Positions 55,245-63,138 of a DNA stretch of 64,000 bases are shown piece after piece. Both the position numbers and the translations under genes were made by a program. The notes below the pieces were generated by a model, which saw nothing but the letters and a program-made list of their open reading frames with translations, did not search any database and was not told where the DNA came from. Numbering within the stretch: position 1 is the first letter of the stretch; each line of letters starts with the position of its first letter. Origin of the DNA: Pseudolysobacter antarcticus (GTDB lineage: Bacteria > Pseudomonadota > Gammaproteobacteria > Xanthomonadales > Rhodanobacteraceae); contig NZ_CP035704.1 in the NCBI RefSeq assembly GCF_004168365.1, positions 806,001 to 870,000 on the forward strand. The letters run 5' to 3'.

Positions 55245-56623
55245 AACAAAACTCCGACCGTCAATTCGAGGGTGACTTCACCTTCCGCCGCGGCCTGCGC
55301 GAGGGCGAGGGCGGCAATCTGTTTGTCGAGATGAGCCGCGCGTGCGGTTTCGTAAGTCACGAGCGCGACATCGCCGCGTTGCACCGCGTTATTCAATGCC
55401 TGAATTTCCGGCTGCATCTGTTGCAGCTGCTGCCGCAACAGTTCGGATTGCGTTGCGATCCGCTGCAGCTCCGTGAGCTGCGTGGCGATTTCCGCGCGCG
55501 TTTCATGCAGGCGCGATTCGTACTCGATGCGCAATTGCTCGCGGGTCGCTTCGGCGACCGCGATCGCGCCACGATTGCGATTCCACAACGGCAATGTCAG
55601 CGCCACACTCGCGCCCTTGCTGTAGATCGGCGTGGTGTCGCGCGCACGGTTGAGCGTAAGTACCGGCATTGGATATTGCGCGAGAATCGCATGGCGCGTT
55701 TCGGCTTGCTGCGATTGGTAACCGTCGCGTAGCGCACGCAGATCAAGGCGCTCGCTGCGTGCTGTTTCGAACAGACTATTGGCGTCGAGTGTCGAAAAAT
55801 CGCGCGCGATCGATTTAGCCGCAAAAGGCAATCGCTGCTCGGGTGTCGCGCCGAGGGTTTGGTTCAAGGACAGGCGCGTGGTTTCGATATCGCGCGCCAG
55901 CGTATGGGCACGCTCGGTCGTGTCGAGCAGCGCGACTCTTCGCAGCGCGAGATCGTCGAGTTTCGCATTGCCCGCATCGACATTTTGTGTGGTCAGACCG
56001 AGCAGGTTTTGCGCGGTGTTTTCGGCGTCCGTCGCGAGCGCTTGTTGCTGTTGCAAAAACGGCAGACGCCGCGCCAGCAAACGTGCCTGATTGGCGACGG
56101 TCCATTCCTGCCACGCGATGTTTTTCTGCACTTCGGCCGCGGCGGCTTTCGCCTTCGCGCGTGTGGCGGAATGCAACAGCAATGCCGCGATATCGAATCC
56201 CGCGCTGATGCCGTACGCATTCACCACACCGACGCTATCGGGATGATCGGCGCTGATGCCGATCTGCAAATCCGGCAGCAGTCCCGCGGCGAAAACCTGC
56301 GCCTCGGCAATGCCGCCTTGCGCTCGCGCCGCCTTGAGGCCGGGGTTTGTCAGCACCGCGATCAGACCGATCTGCATATCGTTCCATGGCCCGGTGGGGT
56401 CGATGTCGAGTACCGGCAAAAGCGTCGAAGGATGTGCTTTGGTATCGGCCGATATTTGCTGCGGATCGAGTGGCGCGAGCAGCGACGACGCATGCGCATC
56501 AATCGGCTTGTCGACATAACGTGCGCAGCCGGTCATCACGGAGCAAGCTAACAAGGCCGCGCACAAAAGTCGGCGCAGATTGAAAGCCGCGTTATCAGCA
56601 AATTGATGCAAGAAAATGTGCAT
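55235..56623 (-). CDS. TolC-family outer-membrane efflux lipoprotein
   Basis: 462 residues. Lipobox MTGC (about 30-33) makes it a lipoprotein. Two outer-membrane-efflux repeats: IGLIAVLTNPGLKAARAQGGIAEAQ and, in the second half, EIATQLTELQRIATQSELLRQQLQ, with coiled helices throughout. It forms the exit channel of the tripartite pump. It begins one base after the histidine-kinase stop. Confidence 0.92.
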   Translation of the reverse strand: MHIFLHQFADNAAFNLRRLLCAALLACSVMTGCARYVDKPIDAHASSLLAPLDPQQISADTKAHPSTLLPVLDIDPTGPWNDMQIGLIAVLTNPGLKAARAQGGIAEAQVFAAGLLPDLQIGISADHPDSVGVVNAYGISAGFDIAALLLHSATRAKAKAAAAEVQKNIAWQEWTVANQARLLARRLPFLQQQQALATDAENTAQNLLGLTTQNVDAGNAKLDDLALRRVALLDTTERAHTLARDIETTRLSLNQTLGATPEQRLPFAAKSIARDFSTLDANSLFETARSERLDLRALRDGYQSQQAETRHAILAQYPMPVLTLNRARDTTPIYSKGASVALTLPLWNRNRGAIAVAEATREQLRIEYESRLHETRAEIATQLTELQRIATQSELLRQQLQQMQPEIQALNNAVQRGDVALVTYETARAAHLDKQIAALALAQAAAEGEVTLELTVGVLLWQ

Positions 56624-57931
56624 TCAGAGTTCCGGAAAAATGACACGCACTCTCAGGCCCGAACCGATAGTGGCGTCGTCGAGCCGAATTTTAGCCGCAT
56701 GCTGATCGGCGATCCGCCGCACGATCGCCAGGCCGAGTCCGCTGCCGCCCGGCGCCGAGCCCGGGCGTCGATAAAAACGGTGGAATACGCGTTCGCGATC
56801 TTCGGTTGGAATGCCTGGGCCGTTGTCGACAATCTCGATCACGCAACGCTGATCGATCCGATACAGCACCACATTGATACGCCCCGCAGCAGGGCTGCAG
56901 CGAATCGCATTGTCGATCAGATTACCGAGCAGGATCTGCAACGCGGCGGCATTGCCCTGAACGAATAATTGCGGCGATTCGATCAGCCCGATGTCGATGT
57001 TTTTTTGCGCGGCAATCGCCGAGCGTTCGCCCACCGTGGCTGTGACCAGATCGTGCAGATCGACGCGCTGCAACTGGCTCGCGCTCAACTCGGGCTCATG
57101 CCGTGCCAGGGTCAATAACTGATCGATCAGATGAGCGGCGCGCGCTAGGCCGTCGTGCAAATCCGCGAATGCGATACGGCGATCATCGTTGTTGCCGGCG
57201 CGCTCGGCGAGCTGCGATTGCAGCCGGATCGCGGTCAGCGGCGTGCGCAATTCATGCGCGGCATCGGCCGTAAATGCACGCAGCAGATCCAGCGATTGCG
57301 CGAGGCGTAGCAGCAGGTCGTTGAGCGAGTCGATCAGCGGCTGGATCTCGCTCGGAAATTCAAAATCGGATACCGCATGCAACGATGCCGAGTTGCGCGA
57401 ACGTACCGCCGTTGCGAGTCGCGCGAGCGCGCCAAGCTCGGTGCGCAACGCCAACCAGATCACCAGCGCGAGCCCGGGCAACAACAATAACAGCGGGATC
57501 GAAACGCGCCACGCCGCGCCAGCCGCATGCGCCGAACGCACGCTGGTCGGCTGCAATACTTGGACAAATCTTTCGGGCTGTTGCGCGGCGTAAATGCGCC
57601 AGCGTTCGTGCGTGGTTGCGACCGTCGAAAAACCCGGTACGACACGTTGCACTTTGCTCACGCGTGGGTTCGATGAATACACGAGCTCGCCGCTGGACGA
57701 AAAGATCTGCAAGGCAAATTCCTCGTCGCGCATTTCGTTCAGCGACAAGCTGGCGCCAGCGGCGTTGAACGCTCCGTTCGGCAGCGAATCGACGATCTGG
57801 CGCAGTTGCTGATCGAACAGTTCATTGACCTCGCGTCGCGCCATGAAATACACACCGAGCGACGACAGTGCGATGCCAAGAATCAGCGCTGCGAGAATTT
57901 TCAGCAGTAGTCGATTGCGCATCGATCTCAT
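56624..57931 (-). CDS. Sensor histidine kinase
   Basis: 435 residues, QseC-like layout: N-terminal helix (about 8-28), periplasmic domain (about 30-145), second helix (SIPLLLLLPGLALVIWLAL), HAMP-like linker, H-box FTADAAHELRTPLTAIRLQS (phosphorylated His), N-box LGNLIDNAIRCSP, and G-boxes DNGPGIP and GGSGLGLAIV. It phosphorylates the response regulator whose stop overlaps its start by four bases. The signal is presumably a pump substrate. Confidence 0.95.
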   Translation of the reverse strand: MRSMRNRLLLKILAALILGIALSSLGVYFMARREVNELFDQQLRQIVDSLPNGAFNAAGASLSLNEMRDEEFALQIFSSSGELVYSSNPRVSKVQRVVPGFSTVATTHERWRIYAAQQPERFVQVLQPTSVRSAHAAGAAWRVSIPLLLLLPGLALVIWLALRTELGALARLATAVRSRNSASLHAVSDFEFPSEIQPLIDSLNDLLLRLAQSLDLLRAFTADAAHELRTPLTAIRLQSQLAERAGNNDDRRIAFADLHDGLARAAHLIDQLLTLARHEPELSASQLQRVDLHDLVTATVGERSAIAAQKNIDIGLIESPQLFVQGNAAALQILLGNLIDNAIRCSPAAGRINVVLYRIDQRCVIEIVDNGPGIPTEDRERVFHRFYRRPGSAPGGSGLGLAIVRRIADQHAAKIRLDDATIGSGLRVRVIFPEL

Positions 57932-58602
57932 GCGGGCTTGTCCACGACTTTATCCACCACATAACCGACGCCGCGCACGTTGCGAATGATCGACTGGCCG
58001 AGTTTCTTGCGCAGCGCGTGGATATGCACTTCGATCGCGTTGCTGTCGATGCCGTGACCCCAGCCGTAGAGTTTTTCTTCGAGCTTGGCGCGTGACAACA
58101 CGTGGCCAGGGCGTTCCAGCAACGCGTGCAGCACCGCAAATTCGCGCGCCGAAAGCAGCACCGGCTGCTCGCGCAAGGTGACCTCGTGACTGGCCGGGTT
58201 CAGCCGCAAACTGCCATGCTCGATCTGCGGATCGACCCGTCCGCTGGCGCGCCGCGCCAACGCTCGCAGCCTTGCTGCGAGTTCGTTCAGATCGAAGGGT
58301 TTGGTCAGGTAGTCGTCGGCGCCGGCATCGAGTCCCGCAATACGATCCTCGATCGCATCCTGCGCGGTGATAACGAGAATCGGCAGCGGATTCTTGTGTC
58401 CACGGGTTTCGCGAATAATCTGCAGACCGGATTTTCCGGGCAGCCCGAGATCAAGCAACAACGCATCGAATGCATGATCCTGCAACGCGCGCTCGACCGC
58501 ATCGCCGTGCATCAGCCAGTCGACCGTCATTCCATCCTGCGTCAGTCCGCGCTGCACGCTGCGGCCAATCATCGCATCATCTTCGACTAGCAATATGCGC
58601 AT
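57928..58602 (-). CDS. OmpR/PhoB-family response regulator
   Basis: 224 residues. Receiver domain: LLVEDDAMIGRSV, phospho-acceptor Asp in DALLLDLGLPG, and ITAQDAIEDRIAGLDAGADDYLTKPF with the conserved Thr-to-Lys region. C-terminal winged helix: LSAREFAVLHALLERPGHVLSRAKLEEKLYGWG and VDVHIHALRKKLG-like EVHIHALRKKLGQSIIRNVRGVGYV. First gene of the operon that encodes the kinase and the efflux pump, so probable autoregulation of efflux. Confidence 0.95.
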   Translation of the reverse strand: MRILLVEDDAMIGRSVQRGLTQDGMTVDWLMHGDAVERALQDHAFDALLLDLGLPGKSGLQIIRETRGHKNPLPILVITAQDAIEDRIAGLDAGADDYLTKPFDLNELAARLRALARRASGRVDPQIEHGSLRLNPASHEVTLREQPVLLSAREFAVLHALLERPGHVLSRAKLEEKLYGWGHGIDSNAIEVHIHALRKKLGQSIIRNVRGVGYVVDKVVDKPA

Positions 58603-58977
58603 GGTATTACCTGTTTTTATTGCGGAGAGTCGAACATTGGCGCGGCATTACGCGTGCAACATACACCGACGCGTGTGCATGCTGACAAGCGCCGCTTAGC
58701 GGAGACTTAATTGCAACTCTCAATCAACAAGGTGGTGGCAACGATACGAGCCCCCGGGATGACCAGGTGCCGTTTTTGTTTTGCAGAATTTGAAAGTGGC
58801 TGGCGCTTGACACCAACGTCTGCGGGACTGGCGAATCAATCCAGGTTGGTAGCTTGTTCCACCACGGGCTGAACGCCTCGCACTTTCAACTGGCGCTGTT
58901 TTGCGTCGAAGGTATGCGAGGGCACGCTGACGCAGGCATCGCCTGCTTTTTTTACTACGTGGAGGCATTGCCTCGAT
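58603..58977. other. Gene-free interval upstream of the two-component operon
   Basis: 375 bases holding the response-regulator promoter region and, at its far end, a plus-strand terminator without an annotated plus-strand gene. A TTGACA at 58808-58813 has no good -10 partner. No tRNA or riboswitch was recognised. Confidence 0.5.
58932..58953 (+). terminator. Orphan plus-strand intrinsic terminator
   Basis: GCAGGC-ATC-GCCTGC followed immediately by seven T residues. All surrounding genes are on the minus strand, so it would end a plus-strand transcript, possibly a small RNA or antisense transcript from 58603-58930. Confidence 0.7.
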
Positions 58978-60087
58978 TCATTGCGCCGACTTACGTTGCT
59001 TGTAGAACTCAGCTATTTGCGGAATGAAGCGCTGCGGATTCGCTCCGGCGAGATTGGTCAACACGACGATGGCCAAGCCATCATCCGGGTAAACAACGAA
59101 TGCGGCTCTGGCGCCACCGATACCCGCTATTTGGCGGTGGGGAGATGTCTGCAGCACGGGCCATCCAGCAGCCCAATCGCTATCAGCGCCGCTGTTCAAT
59201 TTTTCTGGCACCCACATCTTCTGAACAGCAGCCTTGCTGATCAGTTGGCCGTTCGATAACGCGATGATCCAGTGCGCTACTTCATCTGCCGTGGTTTGGA
59301 TTCCACCACCGGCCCAAAGACTATAAGGGATCTCGTAGATCCATTTCGACAAGCGGTTGCCGTCGTCCTTCGCCAGGGTTCCGCGCGGCGTGGTGGCGTA
59401 GATCGTCGCTGCATTGGGAACGAGGTCGTAGCTGTCGCCGAATGTCGACAAGGGCATTTTTGCGACGGCGAATTGATGCTCGGCGATGTACTGCTCGTAG
59501 GGCGTCTTCGTTTGTTTCGCAATGATCTGAGCCAACAAACCATAGTTGGTCTGATTGTAGGCAAATCGATCGCCAACCGCTGCTTCCAATGGCAACTTTT
59601 TCACCGCGTTCCAGGCATCCAGTTCCGTGCCGCCGCCGATCGAGCCTTTCTGGTCGACGATGTCCGGCAGGCCCGAGGTATGGCCGAGAAGTTGACGAAT
59701 ACGAATGCCGCGCCAAGCTTCAGGCAGGTCGTCCAGGTAGCGCGAGACGGGAGCATTCAGATCGACCAGCCCGGCCTCGACCAATTGCATCATCGCGACG
59801 CCAGTGAATGACTTGGTGGCGGAATTGATCGGAAACAAAGTTGTGCTTTTGGCAGGCACGCGGTTCTCGACGTTGGCCAGGCCATAGGTTTCGGACAACA
59901 CGATTCGATTGTCCTTGATGATGGCAACCTGCACCCCGGGTATGCGTTGCTCCTTCATCTTCTGCTGTAGCAACTGCTTGGTCAGTGCGTTGGCCTGGTC
60001 CAATGTATTCGCCGCGGTGCCAAGGCAAGGCAGCCACAGTAGAGCGGCGACGATGATCGTTGTGACGCGATACTTTCCAGATGACAT
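58978..60087 (-). CDS. Beta-lactamase-family serine hydrolase
   Basis: 369 residues from ATG 60087 (AGGAAG five bases upstream). Signal peptide about 1-26 (LLWLPCLGTAANT). Active-site motifs of the class C/EstB-like fold: S-x-x-K in NSATKSFTG, Tyr in RFAYNQTNYGLL, and HTSGLPD. A KTG-like triad appears as IGGAR, which is atypical. Could be a penicillin-recognising esterase, D-aminopeptidase or carboxypeptidase; true beta-lactamase activity should not be assumed. Confidence 0.9.
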   Translation of the reverse strand: MSSGKYRVTTIIVAALLWLPCLGTAANTLDQANALTKQLLQQKMKEQRIPGVQVAIIKDNRIVLSETYGLANVENRVPAKSTTLFPINSATKSFTGVAMMQLVEAGLVDLNAPVSRYLDDLPEAWRGIRIRQLLGHTSGLPDIVDQKGSIGGGTELDAWNAVKKLPLEAAVGDRFAYNQTNYGLLAQIIAKQTKTPYEQYIAEHQFAVAKMPLSTFGDSYDLVPNAATIYATTPRGTLAKDDGNRLSKWIYEIPYSLWAGGGIQTTADEVAHWIIALSNGQLISKAAVQKMWVPEKLNSGADSDWAAGWPVLQTSPHRQIAGIGGARAAFVVYPDDGLAIVVLTNLAGANPQRFIPQIAEFYKQRKSAQ

Positions 60088-60239
60088 GGATCTTCCTGAC
60101 GCGAATGATGTGATGGGTAACAACCGCCTATCTTGCTATCTCGTGTCGAGCGGGCGCAGCGTTCAGATGCGCCGCATGGTTTCAGGGTTTAAACAGGCAC
60201 CGCAGAGCAGTGACAAGGCCCACCAAGATAAGCCGGACA

Positions 60240-60539
60240 TCAGTGCGCTGATTCGACGTGAAACGTAGTTGCAGAAAAATTCCATTGACGATGTTCAAGC
60301 CAGGCGCGAGCCAACAGCCAGACGTGCAGACCCGAGGCGCGTGACTCGATGCTAGCGAGGTCGTGCACGCCAAGCAGAATGTCCAGCACTGGCTTGGCGC
60401 AGAGCGCAGGAATCGACGTGCTGCCGATGTGCTCAATGTGCACCGGGATGCCTGCGAATATCAGCGCCAGCTGTACTGCTGCCTCGTTGAACTGCGACGG
60501 CCATGAGTTCCGGTATTCAACAAGGTTGACGGAATGCAT
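60240..60539 (-). pseudogene. Truncated GrpB (UPF0157) family gene
   Basis: The first 70 residues match the GrpB nucleotidyltransferase-like family (VNLVEYRNSWPSQFNEAA, VHIEHIGSTSIPALCAKPVLDILLGV), but the frame ends after 99 residues without the C-terminal half of a 170-180-residue protein. The end (WNFSATTFHVESAH) is unlike the family. Most likely decayed. Confidence 0.75.
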
Positions 60540-60621
60540 GACTCGTTTCGTGCGGCATAGCGGCAGGGTAAGCGGCAGGGGCTGGGAACAAAATCTCGGC
60601 AATGCTCTTTAGTCAGCGGTT

Positions 60622-61212
60622 TCAGAATACTCGCTTGAGGCAGGCAGTTGCCACGAGTATCGCAAGAGCAAGTAACAACAAACCGAACGTGCCAGACGCC
60701 GGTATGCTCGCAATTGGCGCGGCTGCGAATTGGTTGATGCTGAAAAATGCAGTCGGATCGCTGCCTGTTTTCATAATCTCAGCGTTGTACGCGCTGGCTG
60801 AGTAATAGATGCCGCCGACAACGGTATATGTTCCCGCCACAGAACCGCCGATGTAAGTATGGCCGGCTGACGCAACACCGTTCTGGTCGGTGAGGACGCT
60901 CTCTCCCGACTGGTTGTCAGAAAAATGTCCGTACATTGCCTGGGGCGGAAGCACGCAGCGCGGATCTCCCGCAAAGCAGATGCTGTAGTTCGTAAAGAAC
61001 TCAACGGTAAGTCCAGGAATCGGGTTTCCTTGTGGATCGACCACGCGAACGGAGAAAATTGCGGGGATTTCCACGCCCGGCGCGCTTACATTGAAAGAGT
61101 CGCTGCCGATGATGGAAATGGTGAGATTGGGATTCGGATTGCGGACGTCCGCGCATGCCAAGTTGGAGGCTACGCATAGAATGAGAAAAGCCAAAAGTCG
61201 TAAATTTCGCAA
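60622..61212 (-). CDS. Secreted Ig-like protein with a C-terminal sorting-type tail
   Basis: About 196 residues from TTG 61212, which has GCGGAG eight bases upstream and gives a clean signal peptide (LRLLAFLILCVASNLACA). An ATG at 61275 would add 21 charged residues. The middle (about 45-150) reads like a bacterial Ig-like beta-sandwich (FSVRVVDPQGNPIPGLTVEFFTN, VLTDQNGVASAGHTYIGG). The C-terminus IPASGTFGLLLLALAILVATACLKRVF-type (Ile-Pro, small residues, hydrophobic run, Lys/Arg) resembles IPTL/PEP-CTERM exosortase tails, though it departs from the consensus. Confidence 0.72.
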   Translation of the reverse strand: MRNLRLLAFLILCVASNLACADVRNPNPNLTISIIGSDSFNVSAPGVEIPAIFSVRVVDPQGNPIPGLTVEFFTNYSICFAGDPRCVLPPQAMYGHFSDNQSGESVLTDQNGVASAGHTYIGGSVAGTYTVVGGIYYSASAYNAEIMKTGSDPTAFFSINQFAAAPIASIPASGTFGLLLLALAILVATACLKRVF

Positions 61213-61311
61213 GTTCGTTACTCCGCTTAAGCATTGTTTGAATCGTATAGCAATCCTGCCTCGCCGATAGATCATTCCACTTTCAAAAATACAAATCTAC
61301 GTTTGCTGGCG

Positions 61312-61371
61312 GATTAACGCCCGAATTAAGCGGCGTGCCGAAGGCACGTGCGTTTTAATGAATCGTTAGCT
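61312..61371 (-). other. attC recombination site 1 (integron cassette)
   Basis: 60 bases bounded by AGCTAAC (R'') and GTTAATC (R') on the minus strand, with near-complementary inner arms (TTCATTAAAACG... and ...CGCTTAATTCGGGCG) and the hairpin GTGCC-TTC-GGCAC at the tip. The arrangement is that of proteobacterial integron attC sites. It lies two bases past the stop of the 61374-61997 gene, the normal cassette layout. Confidence 0.85.
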
Positions 61372-61373
61372 GT

Positions 61374-61997
61374 CTATCTGACAACTGTCTGGACGTGCCG
61401 CATTACTCTCGCCGAGAGCTGAAAGAGATCTTTGGCGCTGACTTTGTATTGTTCAGATATTTCGAAAACATCTACCGCATTACTTACCCGTTTCGAGCCT
61501 GGATCTGGGTAACGACCAGCCCAAACAACAAAGTGAGAAAGGCCCCTCAATATCGCTTGATCTTTTTTGCTGAGTTCTGGGATGAAGTTGGCAAGCTCGT
61601 CTAACCGGTGGTGGAAGTGATTCTTCTCTTGCTTGGTGAATTCGTCCACGCCCAGCTTGATTAAGATCATAGCCTTCAAGCAGATTTCGAGGCTGTAGCC
61701 GACCAGCATTAGAGCTACGGCGTGGTATTGGCTGTGACAGATCGTCCTCAGATTTGATGGGATGCTTTCAAAGTTTGGTGGGTTCTTTACCAAACAGATC
61801 GCCGCTTCGGAAAGTGCGTTCGCATGACTCAGCCACAGAACTGGATTCTTCAGATCTTCGACGGTTGGGGGCTTTGTGATGTCTATGGGAAAGCCGTTTG
61901 CGGTCGCCAGCAATCCCCACTTGTGCCATGCAAGCGCGCTATAACCAAACGGATCCACTGCGAATCCGTTTGGGTCCAGTTGCAGAGATGATTCCAT
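61374..61997 (-). CDS. Cassette gene, HEPN-like protein of unknown function
   Basis: 207 residues with lower GC than its chromosomal neighbours. A helical core (SQYHAVALMLVGYSLEICLKAMILIKLGVDEF, then HHRLDELANFIPELSKKDQAILRGLSHFVVWAGRYP) is similar in pattern to HEPN proteins, which often act in toxin-antitoxin or defence settings; the R-x4-6-H catalytic motif is not clearly present. It fills one integron cassette, with attC site 1 at its 3' end and site 2 five bases before its ATG. Confidence 0.75.
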   Translation of the reverse strand: MESSLQLDPNGFAVDPFGYSALAWHKWGLLATANGFPIDITKPPTVEDLKNPVLWLSHANALSEAAICLVKNPPNFESIPSNLRTICHSQYHAVALMLVGYSLEICLKAMILIKLGVDEFTKQEKNHFHHRLDELANFIPELSKKDQAILRGLSHFVVWAGRYPDPGSKRVSNAVDVFEISEQYKVSAKDLFQLSARVMRHVQTVVR

Positions 61998-62001
61998 AGA
62001 C

Positions 62002-62094
62002 AGCTAGCGCTGGAGTTAAGTGGCCGCTGCCACGAATGCGCCTGAGTTTACGCCATGACCACTCGCAGCGGTCAGCTTGAGCGAGTAGTTAGAC
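62002..62094 (-). other. attC recombination site 2
   Basis: 93 bases. On the minus strand R'' is GTCTAAC, a perfect match to the RYYYAAC core; the inner arms are GACCGCTGC and GCAGCGGCC; R' is GCTAGCT, one change from GTTRRRY. A longer loop (about 45 bases) than site 1. It separates the two cassette genes. Confidence 0.83.
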
Positions 62095-62108
62095 GCTGCC
62101 GTCTGAAC

Positions 62109-62606
62109 TCACTTTTTGTGCGCCTCCAAGTATTGAATAGCTTCGTGGGCGCTTTCTTGAACATGCGGCGAACTGTCTATTAACAGAGCCTCGATCTCTG
62201 GGATCGCTTCGACTGCTCCCAGCTCCGCAAGTGAATATGCTGCGTTTGCACGAACATCTGGCGACGCGTCATGCAATAGCTTCTTCATGCTTGGTATTGC
62301 TTGGACAGCGCCGAGATTACCCAGTGAAACTAAGGCGTTTTCTCTAACCGATTTACTCGGACTGCCCAACGCCTCGATGAGTGCAGGAACAGCAGATCTA
62401 TCGCCAAGCTCGCCTAGGGCTGCGGCCGCATTGTAACGCTGCCACTCGGTGGTACCGTCTTTCAATCTATCGATGTAGGCGGCAACAGAAATGCCTGGCT
62501 CGGCAAAGATGTGATCATTGAGCTTAAGTTGGGCATAGATGCGACCGCTTCCCAATGTGGCAAGCAGCGCTACTAGGAAAATTCGCATCGAGCGGTTATG
62601 ACGCAT
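62109..62606 (-). CDS. Cassette gene, exported HEAT/armadillo-repeat protein
   Basis: 165 residues from ATG 62606, which lies about eight bases after the R' core of attC site 3, as usual for cassettes. A signal peptide is likely (about 7-26, MRIFLVALLATLGSGRIYAQ). Three to four HEAT-like repeats follow (YNAAAALGELGDRSAVPALIEAL, RENALVSLGNLGAVQAIPSMKKLL, RANAAYSLAELGAVEAIPEIEALL, VQESAHEAIQYL), a PBS-lyase-type set of helices for protein binding. Function unknown. Confidence 0.82.
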   Translation of the reverse strand: MRHNRSMRIFLVALLATLGSGRIYAQLKLNDHIFAEPGISVAAYIDRLKDGTTEWQRYNAAAALGELGDRSAVPALIEALGSPSKSVRENALVSLGNLGAVQAIPSMKKLLHDASPDVRANAAYSLAELGAVEAIPEIEALLIDSSPHVQESAHEAIQYLEAHKK

Positions 62607-62614
62607 ACACCAGC

Positions 62615-62675
62615 GCCTAACTAGTAGTAGGAGTGGCGGGAGTGTTGCGCTGAGGCGGCGTAAAGTCAATTAGGC
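62615..62675 (-). other. attC-like site 3, degenerate
   Basis: Outer cores GCCTAAT and GTTAGGC on the minus strand; R' is perfect, but the inner L'/L'' pair is not clearly complementary. It probably marks the upstream edge of the cassette cluster, being either a decayed attC or an old integration junction. Confidence 0.6.
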
Positions 62676-63070
62676 ATAACCGAATTTTATTGATCTTCAA
62701 ATCTCGCTTGTTGCTGCCAAGCCCATATCGTTGTGAACCAGATTTTAGACCACCTAAATTTTTACGGATGAGTGGATCTCAAATTTCGGCGCTCGTTGTT
62801 ACATGATTGCCTCACCAAATAATTTTGGGCTGAATGGCGGGTTCTAGCGTGCGCCGGTTGCTCGCACAAAACGAAGTTGCGAACAGCGACGAAAGCGCTG
62901 TCCACCGCCCGCCAAAATATGTGGTGTCGCATTCTATCGCCACTGCGGGCACCGTGAATTTTCCTGCCTCGTTCGGTTCGCACGCGCGATCAAAACTCGC
63001 CCGCGCCACGATTGTTCACACCTCACCCCGCCGCCGCGCACGCAGATGCCTGAAAACCCCTGCTTTTTTC
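62676..63070. other. Gene-free interval between the cassette cluster and mraZ
   Basis: About 395 bases without a credible gene on either strand. It contains the folded element at 62822-62918. No RNase P RNA signature, tRNA or integrase fragment was recognised here. Confidence 0.55.
62822..62918. other. Candidate structured RNA/DNA element
   Basis: Closing arms ATTTT (62822-62826) + GGCGGG (62836-62841) pair with CCCGCC (62908-62913) + AAAAT (62914-62918), leaving a nine-base bulge. Inside are two hairpins: GTGCG/CGCAC (62849-62867) and ACAGCG/CGCTGT (62883-62901). Together this is a three-way junction. It fits no RNA family I recognise. Confidence 0.4.
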
Positions 63071-63099
63071 TTGACAGTGCCTACTCGCGGGACTAATGT
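63071..63099 (+). promoter_or_regulatory. Promoter of the mraZ/division-wall cluster
   Basis: TTGACA (63071-63076), a perfect -35 hexamer, and TAATGT (63094-63099) are 17 bases apart. Transcription would start near 63106, inside the MraZ operator. Confidence 0.9.
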
Positions 63100-63138
63100 G
63101 GGCCGCAGTGGTTTTTCGTGGTGATTGGTGGGTTTGTG
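63099..63138 (+). promoter_or_regulatory. MraZ operator: four TGGN direct repeats at 10-base spacing
   Basis: TGGG (63099), TGGT (63109), TGGT (63119) and TGGG (63129) begin exactly ten bases apart, on one face of the helix. Known MraZ targets are direct TGGG repeats of this period. The last repeat covers the ribosome site of mraZ itself, so binding could block both initiation of transcription and translation. Confidence 0.9.

Noticed and set aside
58978-60087. True class C beta-lactamase resistance gene
   Set aside because: Has S-x-x-K but not the canonical YxN and KTG arrangement; many serine hydrolases of this fold have no lactamase activity.
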